Below are positions 36,021-45,286 of a stretch of 64,000 nt of DNA, piece by piece (positions within the stretch are counted from its first letter, which is position 1; each line of letters starts with the position of its first letter). Under the pieces are notes generated by a model. It saw only the letters and a program-made list of their open reading frames with translations, had not been told where the DNA came from and searched no databases. A program made the translations under genes and the position numbers. Source of the stretch: Massilia eurypsychrophila (lineage in GTDB: Bacteria; Pseudomonadota; Gammaproteobacteria; Burkholderiales; Burkholderiaceae_D); assembly GCF_002760655.1 (NCBI RefSeq), contig NZ_PDOC01000001.1:534559-598558 (forward strand), given 5' to 3'.

Positions 36021-37241
36021 ATGCCCGCTTTCCGCTACGAAGCCGTCGATGCCGGCGGCGCCACCCGCAAGGGCGTCGTCAACGCCGACAATCCCCGTTC
36101 CGCGCGCGCCGACCTGCGCAGCCAGGGATTGACGCCGCTGATGGTCGACGCCATCGCCGCCCAGCTCGATGCCGCCGGCGTCGCCAAGAGCCGCGGCTTC
36201 GGCGAGCGCCTGTCGCAGATCGAGCTGGCGCTGTTTACCCGCCAGCTGGCCAGCCTGCTCGAAGCCGGCCTGCCGCTCGAACAGGCCTTCACCGCCTTGC
36301 TCGAGCAGGCCGAGCGCGCCTACGTGCGCGACCTGGTCGCCTCGATCCGCTCCGAAGTGATGGGCGGCGCCTCGTTCTCCGACGCGCTGTCGCGCCACCC
36401 GCGCGATTTCGCCGAGATCTACCGCGCGCTGGTCGCCTCGGGCGAGCAGATCGGCCAGCTCGCGCGCGTGCTGTCGCGCCTGGCCGACTACATCGAACGC
36501 AGCAACGCGCTGATCGCCAAGGTGCGCCTGGCGTTCATCTACCCGGCCATCGTCACCGTGGTGGCGTTCGCCATCGTCATTTTCCTGCTCACCTACGTGG
36601 TGCCGCAGATCGTCTCGGTGTTCGCCAACACCAAGCAGAAGCTGCCGCTGCTGACGGTGATGATGCTGGCGGTGTCGAACTTCATGCGCGCCTACGGCAT
36701 CTACCTGGCGATCATCCTGATCGGCGCCGCCTTTGCCTGGCGCCGCGCGCTGAAAAACCCGGACCTTAAAAAGCGCTTCCATTTGTGGCTGCTCGACGCG
36801 CCCGTCTACGGCAAGTTCGAGCGCAGCATGAACACCGCGCGCTTTGCCAGCACCCTGGCGATCACCACCGGTTCCGGCGTGCCGATCTTGCGCGCGCTCG
36901 ACACCAGCCGCGACACGCTGTCGAACGTGGCGATGAAGGACCTGGTCGAGGAGGCCAGCGCCAGCGTGCGCGAAGGCGTCAGCCTGGCGCGCGCGCTGTC
37001 GGCGCAAAAGTACTTCCCGCCGATGCTGATCCACATGATCCGCGCCGGCGAAATCACCGGCGAGCTGCCGGCCATGCTCGAGCGCGCGGCCAGCGCCCAG
37101 CAGGCCGACCTCGAACGGCGCGCGCTGACCATCGCCGGCCTGCTCGAGCCGGTGCTGATCCTGGTGATGGGCGTGGTGGTGCTGCTGATCGTGCTGGCGG
37201 TGCTGATGCCGATCATCGAAATCAACCAGCTGGTGCGGTAA
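36021..37241 (+). CDS. gspF: Type II secretion inner-membrane platform protein GspF
   Basis: A 406-aa polytopic protein with two GspF domains: FTRQLASLLEAGLPLEQAF (about 73-91) and FASTLAITTGSGVPILRAL, three transmembrane helices (near 170-195, 220-240, 373-398) and GEITGELPAMLERAA. It forms the inner-membrane platform contacted by GspE. Confidence 0.96.
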   Translation: MPAFRYEAVDAGGATRKGVVNADNPRSARADLRSQGLTPLMVDAIAAQLDAAGVAKSRGFGERLSQIELALFTRQLASLLEAGLPLEQAFTALLEQAERAYVRDLVASIRSEVMGGASFSDALSRHPRDFAEIYRALVASGEQIGQLARVLSRLADYIERSNALIAKVRLAFIYPAIVTVVAFAIVIFLLTYVVPQIVSVFANTKQKLPLLTVMMLAVSNFMRAYGIYLAIILIGAAFAWRRALKNPDLKKRFHLWLLDAPVYGKFERSMNTARFASTLAITTGSGVPILRALDTSRDTLSNVAMKDLVEEASASVREGVSLARALSAQKYFPPMLIHMIRAGEITGELPAMLERAASAQQADLERRALTIAGLLEPVLILVMGVVVLLIVLAVLMPIIEINQLVR

Positions 37242-37258
37242 CCGAGGGAACCTGAAGG

Positions 37259-37912
37259 ATGTCGATGAAGCGTATGCCAATAGTATTAACCCTGCTTGCC
37301 CTGATCCTGTTGTCGGTCTCGATCGTCTATTGGGTCATGCAGCTGTACCAGCCGGCCCAGCGTCCGCTGGCGGCGGCCGCGCCGTCGGCCATGCCGCAGC
37401 CGGGCATCGACGCCGCCGCCACCCTGTTCGGCGGCCAGGCTTCGGCCGCGGTGGCCGCCAACTACCAGCTGACCGGGGTGGTCGCGGCCGGGCGCGAAAG
37501 CGTTGCCATCATCGTCGCCGACGGCGCGCCGCCGAAGGCGCTCCAGCTGGGCAAGGAAGTCGTCGCCGGCGTCACCGTGCGCGAAGTGCACCCGCGCTAC
37601 GTGATGCTGTCCGACGGCGGCGTCCTCAAGCGCATTGAACTGGCCACCGATACGCGCGCTACCAACGGCGTGCCGCCGTCTCCGCTGCCGGGCCAGCAGC
37701 AGTTCCAGGCGCAGCAGGAACAACAACAGCAACAGCAGCTGCAACAACAGCAGCAACAACAACCGCCACCGCAGCAACAGCAGCAACTGCAGATGGGCCC
37801 GGTCCTGCCGCAGCAGCAGGCGCAGCCCGCGCCGCCGCCGCCGGCACCGGCGCAGATGGCGCCGCCAACGCGCGCCGTCAATCCGAACGGCGCACCTTCG
37901 CAACTTCAGTAA
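37259..37912 (+). CDS. gspC: GspC-like type II secretion protein with poly-Gln tail
   Basis: A 217-aa protein: N-terminal transmembrane helix (about 6-28), a linker and a homology-region domain (about 60-125: YQLTGVVAAGRESVAIIVAD; VREVHPRYVMLSDGGVLKRIEL), as in GspC. The PDZ or coiled-coil domain of classical GspC is missing; instead there is a Gln-rich segment (about 145-185) encoded by a CAG/CAA microsatellite and a Pro/Ala-rich end. GspC usually heads T2SS operons; here it is last, 17 bases after gspF. Confidence 0.82.
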   Translation: MSMKRMPIVLTLLALILLSVSIVYWVMQLYQPAQRPLAAAAPSAMPQPGIDAAATLFGGQASAAVAANYQLTGVVAAGRESVAIIVADGAPPKALQLGKEVVAGVTVREVHPRYVMLSDGGVLKRIELATDTRATNGVPPSPLPGQQQFQAQQEQQQQQQLQQQQQQQPPPQQQQQLQMGPVLPQQQAQPAPPPPAPAQMAPPTRAVNPNGAPSQLQ

Positions 37913-37918
37913 GCCGGC

Positions 37919-40204
37919 GTGCCCAGCCTTTTGCGCCTGCGCCCAAGCCCGAGACTGTCCGTGGTCCTGACCGCCCATGTCGTGCGCGGCGCCTGCGCGC
38001 TGCTGCTGGCCGTCGCCTTGCCGGCGCAGGCCGGCGCCGAGCCGACTGCGGCGCCGACTGCGGCGCCGACTGCGGCGCCGGCGGCGCGCCCGCGCATCGC
38101 GCTGGTACTGTCCGGCGGCGGCGCGCGCGGCTTCGCCCACATCGGCGTGCTGCGCGTGCTGCGCGAACTGCGCGTGCCGGTCGACCTGGTGGTCGGCACC
38201 AGCATGGGCAGCGTGGTCGGCGGCGCCTATGCGGCCGGCGCCTCGGTGGCCGACCTCGAACGGATGGCGCGCGAGACCGACTGGGAGCAGGTCGTGGCCG
38301 ACCGCCCGGCGCGCGACCAGCTGGCGTTTCGGCGCCGCGAGGAAGACGTGCTGCTGCCCTCGCGCATTGAATTTGGCGTCAATCCGCGCGGCCTGTCGCT
38401 GCCGCCGTCGGCGGCCGGCAACGCCGCGCTGGAGCAGGCGCTTGACCGCCTGCTGCCGGCCGGCACCCGCGACCTGGCCGTCAGCCAGCTGGCGCTGCCG
38501 TTCCGCTCGGTCGCCTCCGACCTGCTGACCGGCCAGCCGGTCGAGCTGGTCGACACGCCGCTGTTTTTGGCAATGCGCGCCTCGCTCGCCGTGCCCGGCG
38601 TGTTCGCCCCGGTGCGGGTCGACGGCCGGCTGGTCGTCGACGGCGGCCTGGTGCGCAACCTGCCGGTCAACCTGGCGCGCGCGATGGGCGCCGACATCGT
38701 CATCGCCGTCAATGTTGGCACCGCGCTGGCGCCCGAAAAAGAGCTCGGCAGCGCGCTCGGCGTGGCCCAGCAGATGCTGGGTATCCTGACCGAACAGAAC
38801 GTCCAGCGCTCGATCAAGGAACTGCAGCCGCAAGATATCCTCGTCGCGCCTGAGCTCGACGGCGTCGGCTTTCTCGACTTCGCCCAATCCGCCGACGCGA
38901 TTGCGGCCGGCGAACGCGCTGCCCGCGCGCTGGCCGCGCGGCTGGCGCCACTGGCGATGGAGGCGAAGCAGTACGCGCTGTTCGAAAACGGCCGGCTGGC
39001 GCCGCCGGCGCTGCAGGACGGCGCGCTGCCGCTGGCCAAGGTCGACGCCACCAGTTCCGGGCGCATCAACCCGCAGGCGCTGGTGGTGCAGTCCGGCCTG
39101 GTCGAAGGCAAGAGCGCCACCGTCGCCCAGGTGCGCCGCGCCGCCGACGCGCTGTACGGGCGCGGCGACCTGGCGCGGGTCGAAACCGACATCAGCGACC
39201 AGGACGGCAAGCGCAGCGTGCGGATCCGCGCCACCGAAGCGGAGTGGGCCAGCGACCGGCTGCGCGTCGGCCTCGAGCTGGCCAGCGACTTCTCCGACGC
39301 CAATACCTTCGCCTTGAAACTGATGTACGTGCGCACCTCGGTCAACCGCTGGGGCGCCGAAGTGCGCGCCGTGATGGGCATCGGCGACAAGCGCGACGCC
39401 GGCGTGCAGTTCTGGCAGCCGCTCGGCGCCGGCTCGCAATGGTACGTGGCGCCGTCGCTGCAGTACGGTTCGTCCTCGGGCGACGTGTTCGCCGACGGCC
39501 GCCGCCTGTCGCGCATCGGCTACAACGCGCGCAGCGCCAGTTTCACCTTGGGTCGCCAGCTGGGCAACTGGGGCGACGCCCAGGTCGGCGTCACCCGCCG
39601 CAGCGCCGGCACCCGCGTGGTGGTGCCGGAAGTGGCCGGCACGCCGACCGCGCGCGCGTTCGACACCACCCAGTTCCTGCGCTACCGGGTCGACACGCTC
39701 GACTCGCTCGGCTTTCCGAGCCGCGGCTACCTGCTCGACGCCTCGCTCGAGCGCTCGCCCGGCAGCAACAGCGGCGCGTCGCTGGCGCGCTCGTCGCTGG
39801 TCGGCATGGCGGCGCTGCACACCGAAAACTGGGCCGGCCACCTGTATGGCGAATGGGCCCACGCGCAGCAGGGCGCGGCGCCTTTGAACCTGGGCGGCTT
39901 CTTGCGCCTGTCGGGCACCGCCGCCGATTCGGTGCAGGGCCGCACCATCGCGTTTGCCCGCCTGGTGCTGGCGCGCCGCGTCGGCGCCTTGCCCGTCACC
40001 TTGGGCGGCACCGTGCGCGCCGGCTTCTCGCTCGAGACCGGCGGCGGCTTCGACCAGGACCTGTCGATCCGCAGCAGTTCGCGCAAGCAGGCCGCCAGCG
40101 TCTTCCTCGCCGTCGACACGCGCTTCGGCCCGGCGTATCTGGGCGCCGGCGCCACCCGCGACGGCAACCGCACGATGTATCTGTTCCTCGGGCCGAGCTG
40201 GTAG
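37919..40204 (+). CDS. Patatin-like phospholipase fused to an outer-membrane barrel (PlpD-like, type Vd)
   Basis: A 761-aa protein: signal peptide (about 15-42), a 12-bp tandem repeat coding for PTAA units, a patatin domain (about 55-330) with oxyanion loop GGGARG, nucleophile elbow GTSMG and catalytic DGG, then a POTRA-like domain (about 350-440) and a C-terminal beta-barrel ending LFLGPSW (terminal aromatic). This is the architecture of PlpD of Pseudomonas aeruginosa, a type Vd autotransporter with phospholipase A1 activity. The start is GTG at 37919. It lies 7 bases after gspC, so it may be cotranscribed with the T2SS genes. Confidence 0.92.
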   Translation: MPSLLRLRPSPRLSVVLTAHVVRGACALLLAVALPAQAGAEPTAAPTAAPTAAPAARPRIALVLSGGGARGFAHIGVLRVLRELRVPVDLVVGTSMGSVVGGAYAAGASVADLERMARETDWEQVVADRPARDQLAFRRREEDVLLPSRIEFGVNPRGLSLPPSAAGNAALEQALDRLLPAGTRDLAVSQLALPFRSVASDLLTGQPVELVDTPLFLAMRASLAVPGVFAPVRVDGRLVVDGGLVRNLPVNLARAMGADIVIAVNVGTALAPEKELGSALGVAQQMLGILTEQNVQRSIKELQPQDILVAPELDGVGFLDFAQSADAIAAGERAARALAARLAPLAMEAKQYALFENGRLAPPALQDGALPLAKVDATSSGRINPQALVVQSGLVEGKSATVAQVRRAADALYGRGDLARVETDISDQDGKRSVRIRATEAEWASDRLRVGLELASDFSDANTFALKLMYVRTSVNRWGAEVRAVMGIGDKRDAGVQFWQPLGAGSQWYVAPSLQYGSSSGDVFADGRRLSRIGYNARSASFTLGRQLGNWGDAQVGVTRRSAGTRVVVPEVAGTPTARAFDTTQFLRYRVDTLDSLGFPSRGYLLDASLERSPGSNSGASLARSSLVGMAALHTENWAGHLYGEWAHAQQGAAPLNLGGFLRLSGTAADSVQGRTIAFARLVLARRVGALPVTLGGTVRAGFSLETGGGFDQDLSIRSSSRKQAASVFLAVDTRFGPAYLGAGATRDGNRTMYLFLGPSW

Positions 40205-40223
40205 GGCCCGAACATGGGTAGCT

Positions 40224-40261
40224 GGTTGTCACTTGACAACCTGGTGGGTTGTGCTTACATT
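40224..40261 (+). promoter_or_regulatory. Promoter with overlapping palindromic operator
   Basis: TTGACA (40233-40238) and TACATT (40256-40261) are separated by exactly 17 bases. The -35 box lies inside a perfect palindrome GGTTGTCA (40224-40231) / TGACAACC (40234-40241). The HTH protein encoded by the second gene of the operon is the obvious candidate repressor. Confidence 0.8.
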
Positions 40262-40271
40262 GGAGCTGTCG

Positions 40272-40541
40272 ATGGCCCGTCCGGTGCATCCTAAAAAGGA
40301 GATCGAGGCTGCCTTGAAGCACGCCGAATTGCACGGCTGGCGTATCGAGGTAGGTGGATCTCACGCATGGGGAAGGATGTATTGCCCTTATAACGATAAC
40401 GAATGCAGGTGCGGTCAGTTCTGTATCACCAGCGTTTGGAGCACGCCCAAGAGCGCTGCAAACCATGCCAAAGCGCTCAGGCGCGTGGTCGACAATTGTA
40501 CGGCGCACCGAAAAAAACTGACAGCGGACCGGAGTACGTAA
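40272..40541 (+). CDS. Small HicA-like protein (putative toxin-like partner)
   Basis: An 89-aa protein: helix KKEIEAALKHAELHGW, then a strand and GGSHAWGRMYCP, a Cys-rich loop (NDNECRCGQFC) and SVWSTPKSAANHAKALRRVV. The N-terminal helix plus GW...GGSHAW recalls HicA mRNA interferases (GW...GSH), but the Cys loop and the end are different, so the link is tentative. GGAG lies 6 bases before the ATG. It is cotranscribed with the next gene (2-base gap) from a strong, palindrome-covered promoter. Confidence 0.75.
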   Translation: MARPVHPKKEIEAALKHAELHGWRIEVGGSHAWGRMYCPYNDNECRCGQFCITSVWSTPKSAANHAKALRRVVDNCTAHRKKLTADRST

Positions 40542-40543
40542 CC

Positions 40544-41065
40544 ATGGAATACTCGTTCACTCTGACATATCGATTGCCTGACGACGCAGCCGATGTGGAT
40601 GAAACTGTAGAACGCTTAGGTGAGGCAGGCTGTAACGATGCGTTGATCGGGCTGGGGCAATCAGGCCGGATCGCGCTGGCGTTCGACCGAGAGGCGAACT
40701 CAGCAAGAGAAGCGATGGTGAGCGCGCTCGGCGACGTCAAGCGTGCCATCCCGGCCGCTTCTTTGATCGAAGCATCGCCAGATCTGGTCGGCCTGTCGGA
40801 TGTCGCGGAAATTGTCGGCGTAAGCCGCCAGAACATGCGGAAGCTGATGATGAACTCGGCCAGTTTCCCGAGTCCCATACATGCGGGGAGTACGGTCATC
40901 TGGCATCTGGCCCATATCTTGGCGTGGCTCGATGCCAAGGGCTGCTACGAATTCGATACAAAGATTCTGGAAGTCGCTGGATCAGCGATGCTGATCAACT
41001 TTGCCAAGGAATCTCGCCAGCACGGCGCAAATATTCCGAGCGACATATCGGAAGTAACAGCTTAG
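40544..41065 (+). CDS. Helix-turn-helix protein paired with the HicA-like gene
   Basis: A 173-aa protein. Residues 1-85 form an alpha/beta domain (FTLTYRLPDDAADVDETVERL; GLGQSGRIALAFDRE) and residues about 86-130 a MerR/AlpA-like helix-turn-helix (VGLSDVAEIVGVSRQNMRKLM...FPSPIH followed by VIWHLAHILAWLDAKG). It may repress the operon and neutralise the upstream protein; toxin-antitoxin function is inference from layout only. Confidence 0.75.
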   Translation: MEYSFTLTYRLPDDAADVDETVERLGEAGCNDALIGLGQSGRIALAFDREANSAREAMVSALGDVKRAIPAASLIEASPDLVGLSDVAEIVGVSRQNMRKLMMNSASFPSPIHAGSTVIWHLAHILAWLDAKGCYEFDTKILEVAGSAMLINFAKESRQHGANIPSDISEVTA

Positions 41066-41336
41066 CCGAATGCTCACGTAACGTGACCTGCCCGAAGCGG
41101 CAGTACCCGACAGGGGCCGCGCGTTAGCAGAGTACTCAACGCCTGACAGATGACTCGAACTGCGCGAACCTTACTCTGGCGTTCAATTTATTTGTCTGTT
41201 CAAGAAACGTGAACAGCGTTGGAGGTTGAACAGTTTAGCGTTGCCAGCCAAATCTCCCGCGACGTCATAAACCATGTACACGACTCGCAGCGATAAGCCG
41301 ATGGATCCGGGAATGAAGCAGCCGCCAGCGAAGTGA

Positions 41337-42074
41337 TCAGCCGTGCCGCCGCATCTCGGTAAAGGCGGCAAACTCCCACGACCTGAACCCGAGCAGCAAG
41401 GTAAAGCCATCGCGCTCGTCGGCCGGCAGGCGGCGGTCGCTCTGGTGCAGGCGCGCCAGTTCGGCGGCCAGCTGCTGGATCTTTTGCAGCAGCTCGCGCG
41501 CGCTCGGCAGCGACAAGCGCGCCGGCAGGCACATCAAGGTCTCGCCGGGGCCGTCGAAGCGCCCGCCGAAGTAGTCGCCCACCACGTGCTCGCGCACGTA
41601 TTGCTGCACCGGGCCGTCGGCCAGCCAGTGGAACGCGTTCGATACCCGCAGGCTGTAGCGGTTCAGCGGCTTGAGTTCGATGACGCCGAGGCGGTCTAGC
41701 TCGGCAAGAAAGCCGATGCACTCCGGCTCGCTGATGGCGTACGTCTCGATGACCTGCTCGAGCGTCCAGTGGCCGAGGCAGCAGATCGCCACCAGCAACA
41801 GGCGCGGCTTGGCGATCAGCGCCTTTTCCTGCACCGCGGTGAGGGTGTCGGCGTGCGGCTGGACGTCGGCGGCGCGGCGCAGCACGTCTTCCATCGCGAT
41901 GCCGCTGGCGGTGCAGATTTGCGCCAGCCGCGACAGCGCCATGTCTTTCTGGCCGAACATGCGCTTGACGCTCGATTCGCTCATGCCGATGCGCTCGGCG
42001 AGCGCCTTGTAGGTGATCGACGCGGCGCGCAATTCGGCGCGCAACACCTGCAATACCAGCTCGGGTGAGCTCAT
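41337..42074 (-). CDS. XRE-family transcriptional regulator
   Basis: A 245-aa protein with an N-terminal helix-turn-helix (about 18-45, TYKALAERIGMSESSVKRMF) and a C-terminal region with a winged-helix-like segment (LEQVIETYAISEPECIGFLAELDRLGVIEL). No ligand domain is recognised. It is divergent from the TonB-dependent receptor gene and could regulate it. A short palindrome lies upstream of its start. Confidence 0.85.
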   Translation of the reverse strand: MSSPELVLQVLRAELRAASITYKALAERIGMSESSVKRMFGQKDMALSRLAQICTASGIAMEDVLRRAADVQPHADTLTAVQEKALIAKPRLLLVAICCLGHWTLEQVIETYAISEPECIGFLAELDRLGVIELKPLNRYSLRVSNAFHWLADGPVQQYVREHVVGDYFGGRFDGPGETLMCLPARLSLPSARELLQKIQQLAAELARLHQSDRRLPADERDGFTLLLGFRSWEFAAFTEMRRHG

Positions 42075-42524
42075 GTCTTCCCTTTCTTTTTGAAATGTAC
42101 TGAAATACGCTACCTAATGTAGCGTTATATTGGACTTCGCACAAGCAGGTGGTACTTCATTCCCGGCAACAGGCAATCAAGTGCGAGCGCGGCGCCATCG
42201 GCCAACCGTTGCGTTAACCACACGCCAGCGAAAAGACAACGGGCATACCACTTTGAGCTGGATCGGCCCACCTCGACCAAGTGGTCCTATGCTGCGCTGC
42301 CGCCGGCACCCGCGGTACCCGTGGGCCGCCTTTTCCTGCTCTGAAGTTATTGCTTCTCAGCCATGAGTGCGGTATGTTCCATATTAGACATCGTGCATAC
42401 CAAACAGATGCCAGTACAAGGCGGCAGCCACTGGGCGGCCACGATTTCTCAGCAAAAGCGTTCGATCGGCAAGACCATTTGCGGCGCCCTGGCAGCCGCG
42501 CCACATTCACCACAGGAATACAAC
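42075..42524. other. Divergent control region of the XRE regulator and TonB-dependent receptor
   Basis: A 450-base gap. It contains the palindrome ACGCTAC (42107-42113) / GTAGCGT (42119-42125), 33 bases upstream of the XRE gene start, which is a plausible operator, and an outward GGTATG/CATACC pair at 42371-42401. The receptor's own promoter is not obvious. Confidence 0.45.
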
Positions 42525-45269
42525 ATGACAGCTAGCGCGTCCCGTATGAGCAGAACAACAATTTACCTGGCGGTTTTAGCGCTGGCGCATGGCATTGCAC
42601 AGGCGCAGCAGGACGCCGTGCAGCCGGCGCCGCCGCCGGTAGCGGACGCGGTGCCTGGCGAGATGCAGCAAGTGGCCGTAACCGGAACCCGCATCCGCTC
42701 GGCCAAATTGACCTCGACGAGCCCGGTGAGCCAGTTCACCGACGCCGACATCGCGCTGACCCGCGCCATCACGGTCGAAGACTTCTCGGTCAAGCTGCCG
42801 CAGCTTGCCGGCGGCGTCAACGGCACCTCGGCCGGCAGCGACGGGTTCGGCGCGCAGACGCTGGACCTGCGCAATCTCGGCCAGAGCCGCACCTTGGTGC
42901 TGATCAACGGCACGCGGGCAATTCCGTTCGGCTTTCGCAACGCGGTCGACGTCAACTTCATTCCGGCCCCGCTGCTCAAGCGGGTCGATGTGCTGACCGG
43001 CGGCGCGGCCGCCGTGTACGGCGCCGATGCGATTGCCGGCGTGGTCAATTTCGTCATCAACGACAAGTTTCAAGGGCTGCAGACGTCGGCCAACTATCGC
43101 CGCTCGGCTGACGGCGGCGCGCAAAAAGGCGTCAACTTGACAGGCGGCATGGCGCTCGGCGACAAGGGCAGCATCGTCGGCTATCTCGAAGTCACCGAAC
43201 GCGACAGCGTGCTGGCCGGCGAGCGCGCGTTTGCTGGCCTGAAACCAACGCTGCGTCCCGGCACCGGCGGCAATTTCGTCGACGTCGCCAGCGGCCGCGC
43301 GTTCTCGTACACCGACGCCGGCCAGTTCACCACGGCCAAGCAGTCGACCGACTTCACGCCGGGCTACACGCTGGTGCAGCCGCTCAAGCGCGTCAACGCT
43401 TCGACCTTCTTTTCGTATGAGCTCAGCGATGCCGTCGAAGCCTACGGCCGCCTGATGTATTCGCGCGTCAACACCGTCGGCGCCCCGACCACCGGCCAGG
43501 CGCCGGCGCTGCTGTCGGGCGTTTTTGCGGTCAACGAAAGCAACACGTCGATTCCGGCCGCGGTGCGCAACCAGCTCACGTTCGTAGGCGGCGTGGCCAG
43601 GGTGCAGGTCGACCGCTCGCTGGGCGAACTGGGCGTCATCACCATCGACAACGAGCGCGATACTTACCAGGCCCAGGTGGGCGCGCGTGGCGCCGTCACC
43701 GGCAACATCAACTGGGATTTCTACGTGCAGTCGGGCCGCTCGGCCGAGTCGCTGGTCGTGCATGGCGACGCTCTCAAGTCCGGCGCGGCCGCGCTGGTGA
43801 ACCGTACCAATATCTTCGGCCCTGGCGCCGACCTGTCGTCGATCGCGCAGGATTTCGACTATGGCGACCGGGTCCGCAAGCAGCTCGTCACCGCCGCCAC
43901 CGTGTCGGGCGACAGCAGCGACGCGTTCAAGCTGCCGGCCGGCCCGGTCGGCTTCGCTGTCGGCATCGAGGCGCGCCGCGAGACCGGCGACTTTGCCTAC
44001 AATCGGGCGCTGGCGCTGTCGTTCAACCAGGCCGCCGTCAGCGGCCCGACCGCGCCGCCGTCGTTCCGCGCCAAGGAAATCTACGGCGAAGTGCTGGTGC
44101 CGATCCTGGCCAACAAGCCGCTGATCCAGAACCTGTCGCTCGAAGGCGCCGTGCGCCGCTCGTTCTACAGCAAGTCGCTCGGCGAAGACAAGGCCTACAC
44201 CACCGACAAGGTGGGCGCCTCGTGGACCGTCAACGACGACCTGCGCTTCCGTGCCACCAAGCAAAGCGTGATCCGCGAGCCGAACATGGGCGAATACGCC
44301 AACCCGGTGTTTTCGATCCCGTTCAACTCTCTGGTGACGACCGCGCGCTTGCGCCCGCGCTACCAGGGCGATCCATGCGCGCTTGGCACCGGCGACGCGG
44401 CTCAGTGCAAGCGCTTCGGCGCGCCGGCGCCGGGCTCGTACAATTCGCTCGATGCGGCGGTGCTCGGCGGCGGCTACTTCTTCGGCGGCAATCCCGACAT
44501 CAGCGCCGAGAAGGGCGATACCCGCACCCTGGGCATCGTGCTGACGCCGACGTTCGTCAAGGGACTGTCCTTGACGGTCGACTACTACAGCATCAAGCTC
44601 AAGGACGCGGTCGGCCAGGTGCAGCCGGTCGACGCGCTCACCAGCTGCTACATCACCGATCCGCGCGCCGACAACCCGCTGTGCCAGGCCGTCACGCGCG
44701 ACCCGGCCACCGGCCGCATCAAGGACGCTTACCCGGTCGACCGCAACCTCGCCTTCATCAAGCAGGAAGGCTTCGACATCGACGCCAGCTACAAGCACAA
44801 CGTGCCGTTCGGCCTGCCGGGCAAGAAGCTCAGCTGGCAATACCAGGCGGCGGTCGTGAAGTCGTATTCGATCCAGAAGAACCCGGTGCTCGACCCGATC
44901 GACTGCAAGGGCAGCTACGGCTTCCGCTGTTCGTCGGACGCGGTGTCGCTGGTGGCGCCGGCCTACCGCCATCGCGCCTCGATGGCATGGGACTTCGATG
45001 CCGTCACGGCGCAGCTGGGCTGGAAGCGCGTCGGCAAGGTCAAGGACAGCACCGTCGGCAGCACCGAGTCGATCGGCGCGCAGGACTACTTCGACCTGAA
45101 CTTCTCGCTGCGCCCGTCGATTGCCGGCCTGACCGTCAACGTCGGCATCGACAACCTGTTCGACAAGCAGCCGCCGATGCCGGCCAACGCCGCCATCTTC
45201 AACACCTATCCAGACACCTACAACGTGCTGGGCCGTTCGCTGGGCTTCACCGTCACCTACAAGCGCTGA
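42525..45269 (+). CDS. TonB-dependent outer-membrane receptor
   Basis: A 914-aa receptor: signal peptide (about 1-28, ends AQA), TonB-box-like region MQQVAVTGTRI, plug domain (TSPVSQFTDADIAL; DLRNLGQSRTLVLINGTRAI; RVDVLTGGAAAVYGADAIAGVVNFVIN) and a C-terminal 22-strand barrel. AGGA lies 8 bases before the ATG, favouring this start. It resembles the carbohydrate/oligopeptide receptors of proteobacteria rather than siderophore receptors, which fits the downstream amino-sugar genes. A terminator follows. Confidence 0.93.
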   Translation: MTASASRMSRTTIYLAVLALAHGIAQAQQDAVQPAPPPVADAVPGEMQQVAVTGTRIRSAKLTSTSPVSQFTDADIALTRAITVEDFSVKLPQLAGGVNGTSAGSDGFGAQTLDLRNLGQSRTLVLINGTRAIPFGFRNAVDVNFIPAPLLKRVDVLTGGAAAVYGADAIAGVVNFVINDKFQGLQTSANYRRSADGGAQKGVNLTGGMALGDKGSIVGYLEVTERDSVLAGERAFAGLKPTLRPGTGGNFVDVASGRAFSYTDAGQFTTAKQSTDFTPGYTLVQPLKRVNASTFFSYELSDAVEAYGRLMYSRVNTVGAPTTGQAPALLSGVFAVNESNTSIPAAVRNQLTFVGGVARVQVDRSLGELGVITIDNERDTYQAQVGARGAVTGNINWDFYVQSGRSAESLVVHGDALKSGAAALVNRTNIFGPGADLSSIAQDFDYGDRVRKQLVTAATVSGDSSDAFKLPAGPVGFAVGIEARRETGDFAYNRALALSFNQAAVSGPTAPPSFRAKEIYGEVLVPILANKPLIQNLSLEGAVRRSFYSKSLGEDKAYTTDKVGASWTVNDDLRFRATKQSVIREPNMGEYANPVFSIPFNSLVTTARLRPRYQGDPCALGTGDAAQCKRFGAPAPGSYNSLDAAVLGGGYFFGGNPDISAEKGDTRTLGIVLTPTFVKGLSLTVDYYSIKLKDAVGQVQPVDALTSCYITDPRADNPLCQAVTRDPATGRIKDAYPVDRNLAFIKQEGFDIDASYKHNVPFGLPGKKLSWQYQAAVVKSYSIQKNPVLDPIDCKGSYGFRCSSDAVSLVAPAYRHRASMAWDFDAVTAQLGWKRVGKVKDSTVGSTESIGAQDYFDLNFSLRPSIAGLTVNVGIDNLFDKQPPMPANAAIFNTYPDTYNVLGRSLGFTVTYKR

Positions 45270-45286
45270 CCGGCGCATGCCTTACC

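Noticed and set aside
34206..39862. Very long open frames antisense to the gsp operon and the patatin gene
   Set aside because: They run opposite to well-supported genes, are rich in Arg, His, Gln and Ala, and arise from the strong GC bias at third codon positions.
41066..41336. A small minus-strand gene downstream of the XRE regulator
   Set aside because: The frame overlaps the regulator's 3' end in another phase and has no start signal; I see nothing else in this gap.
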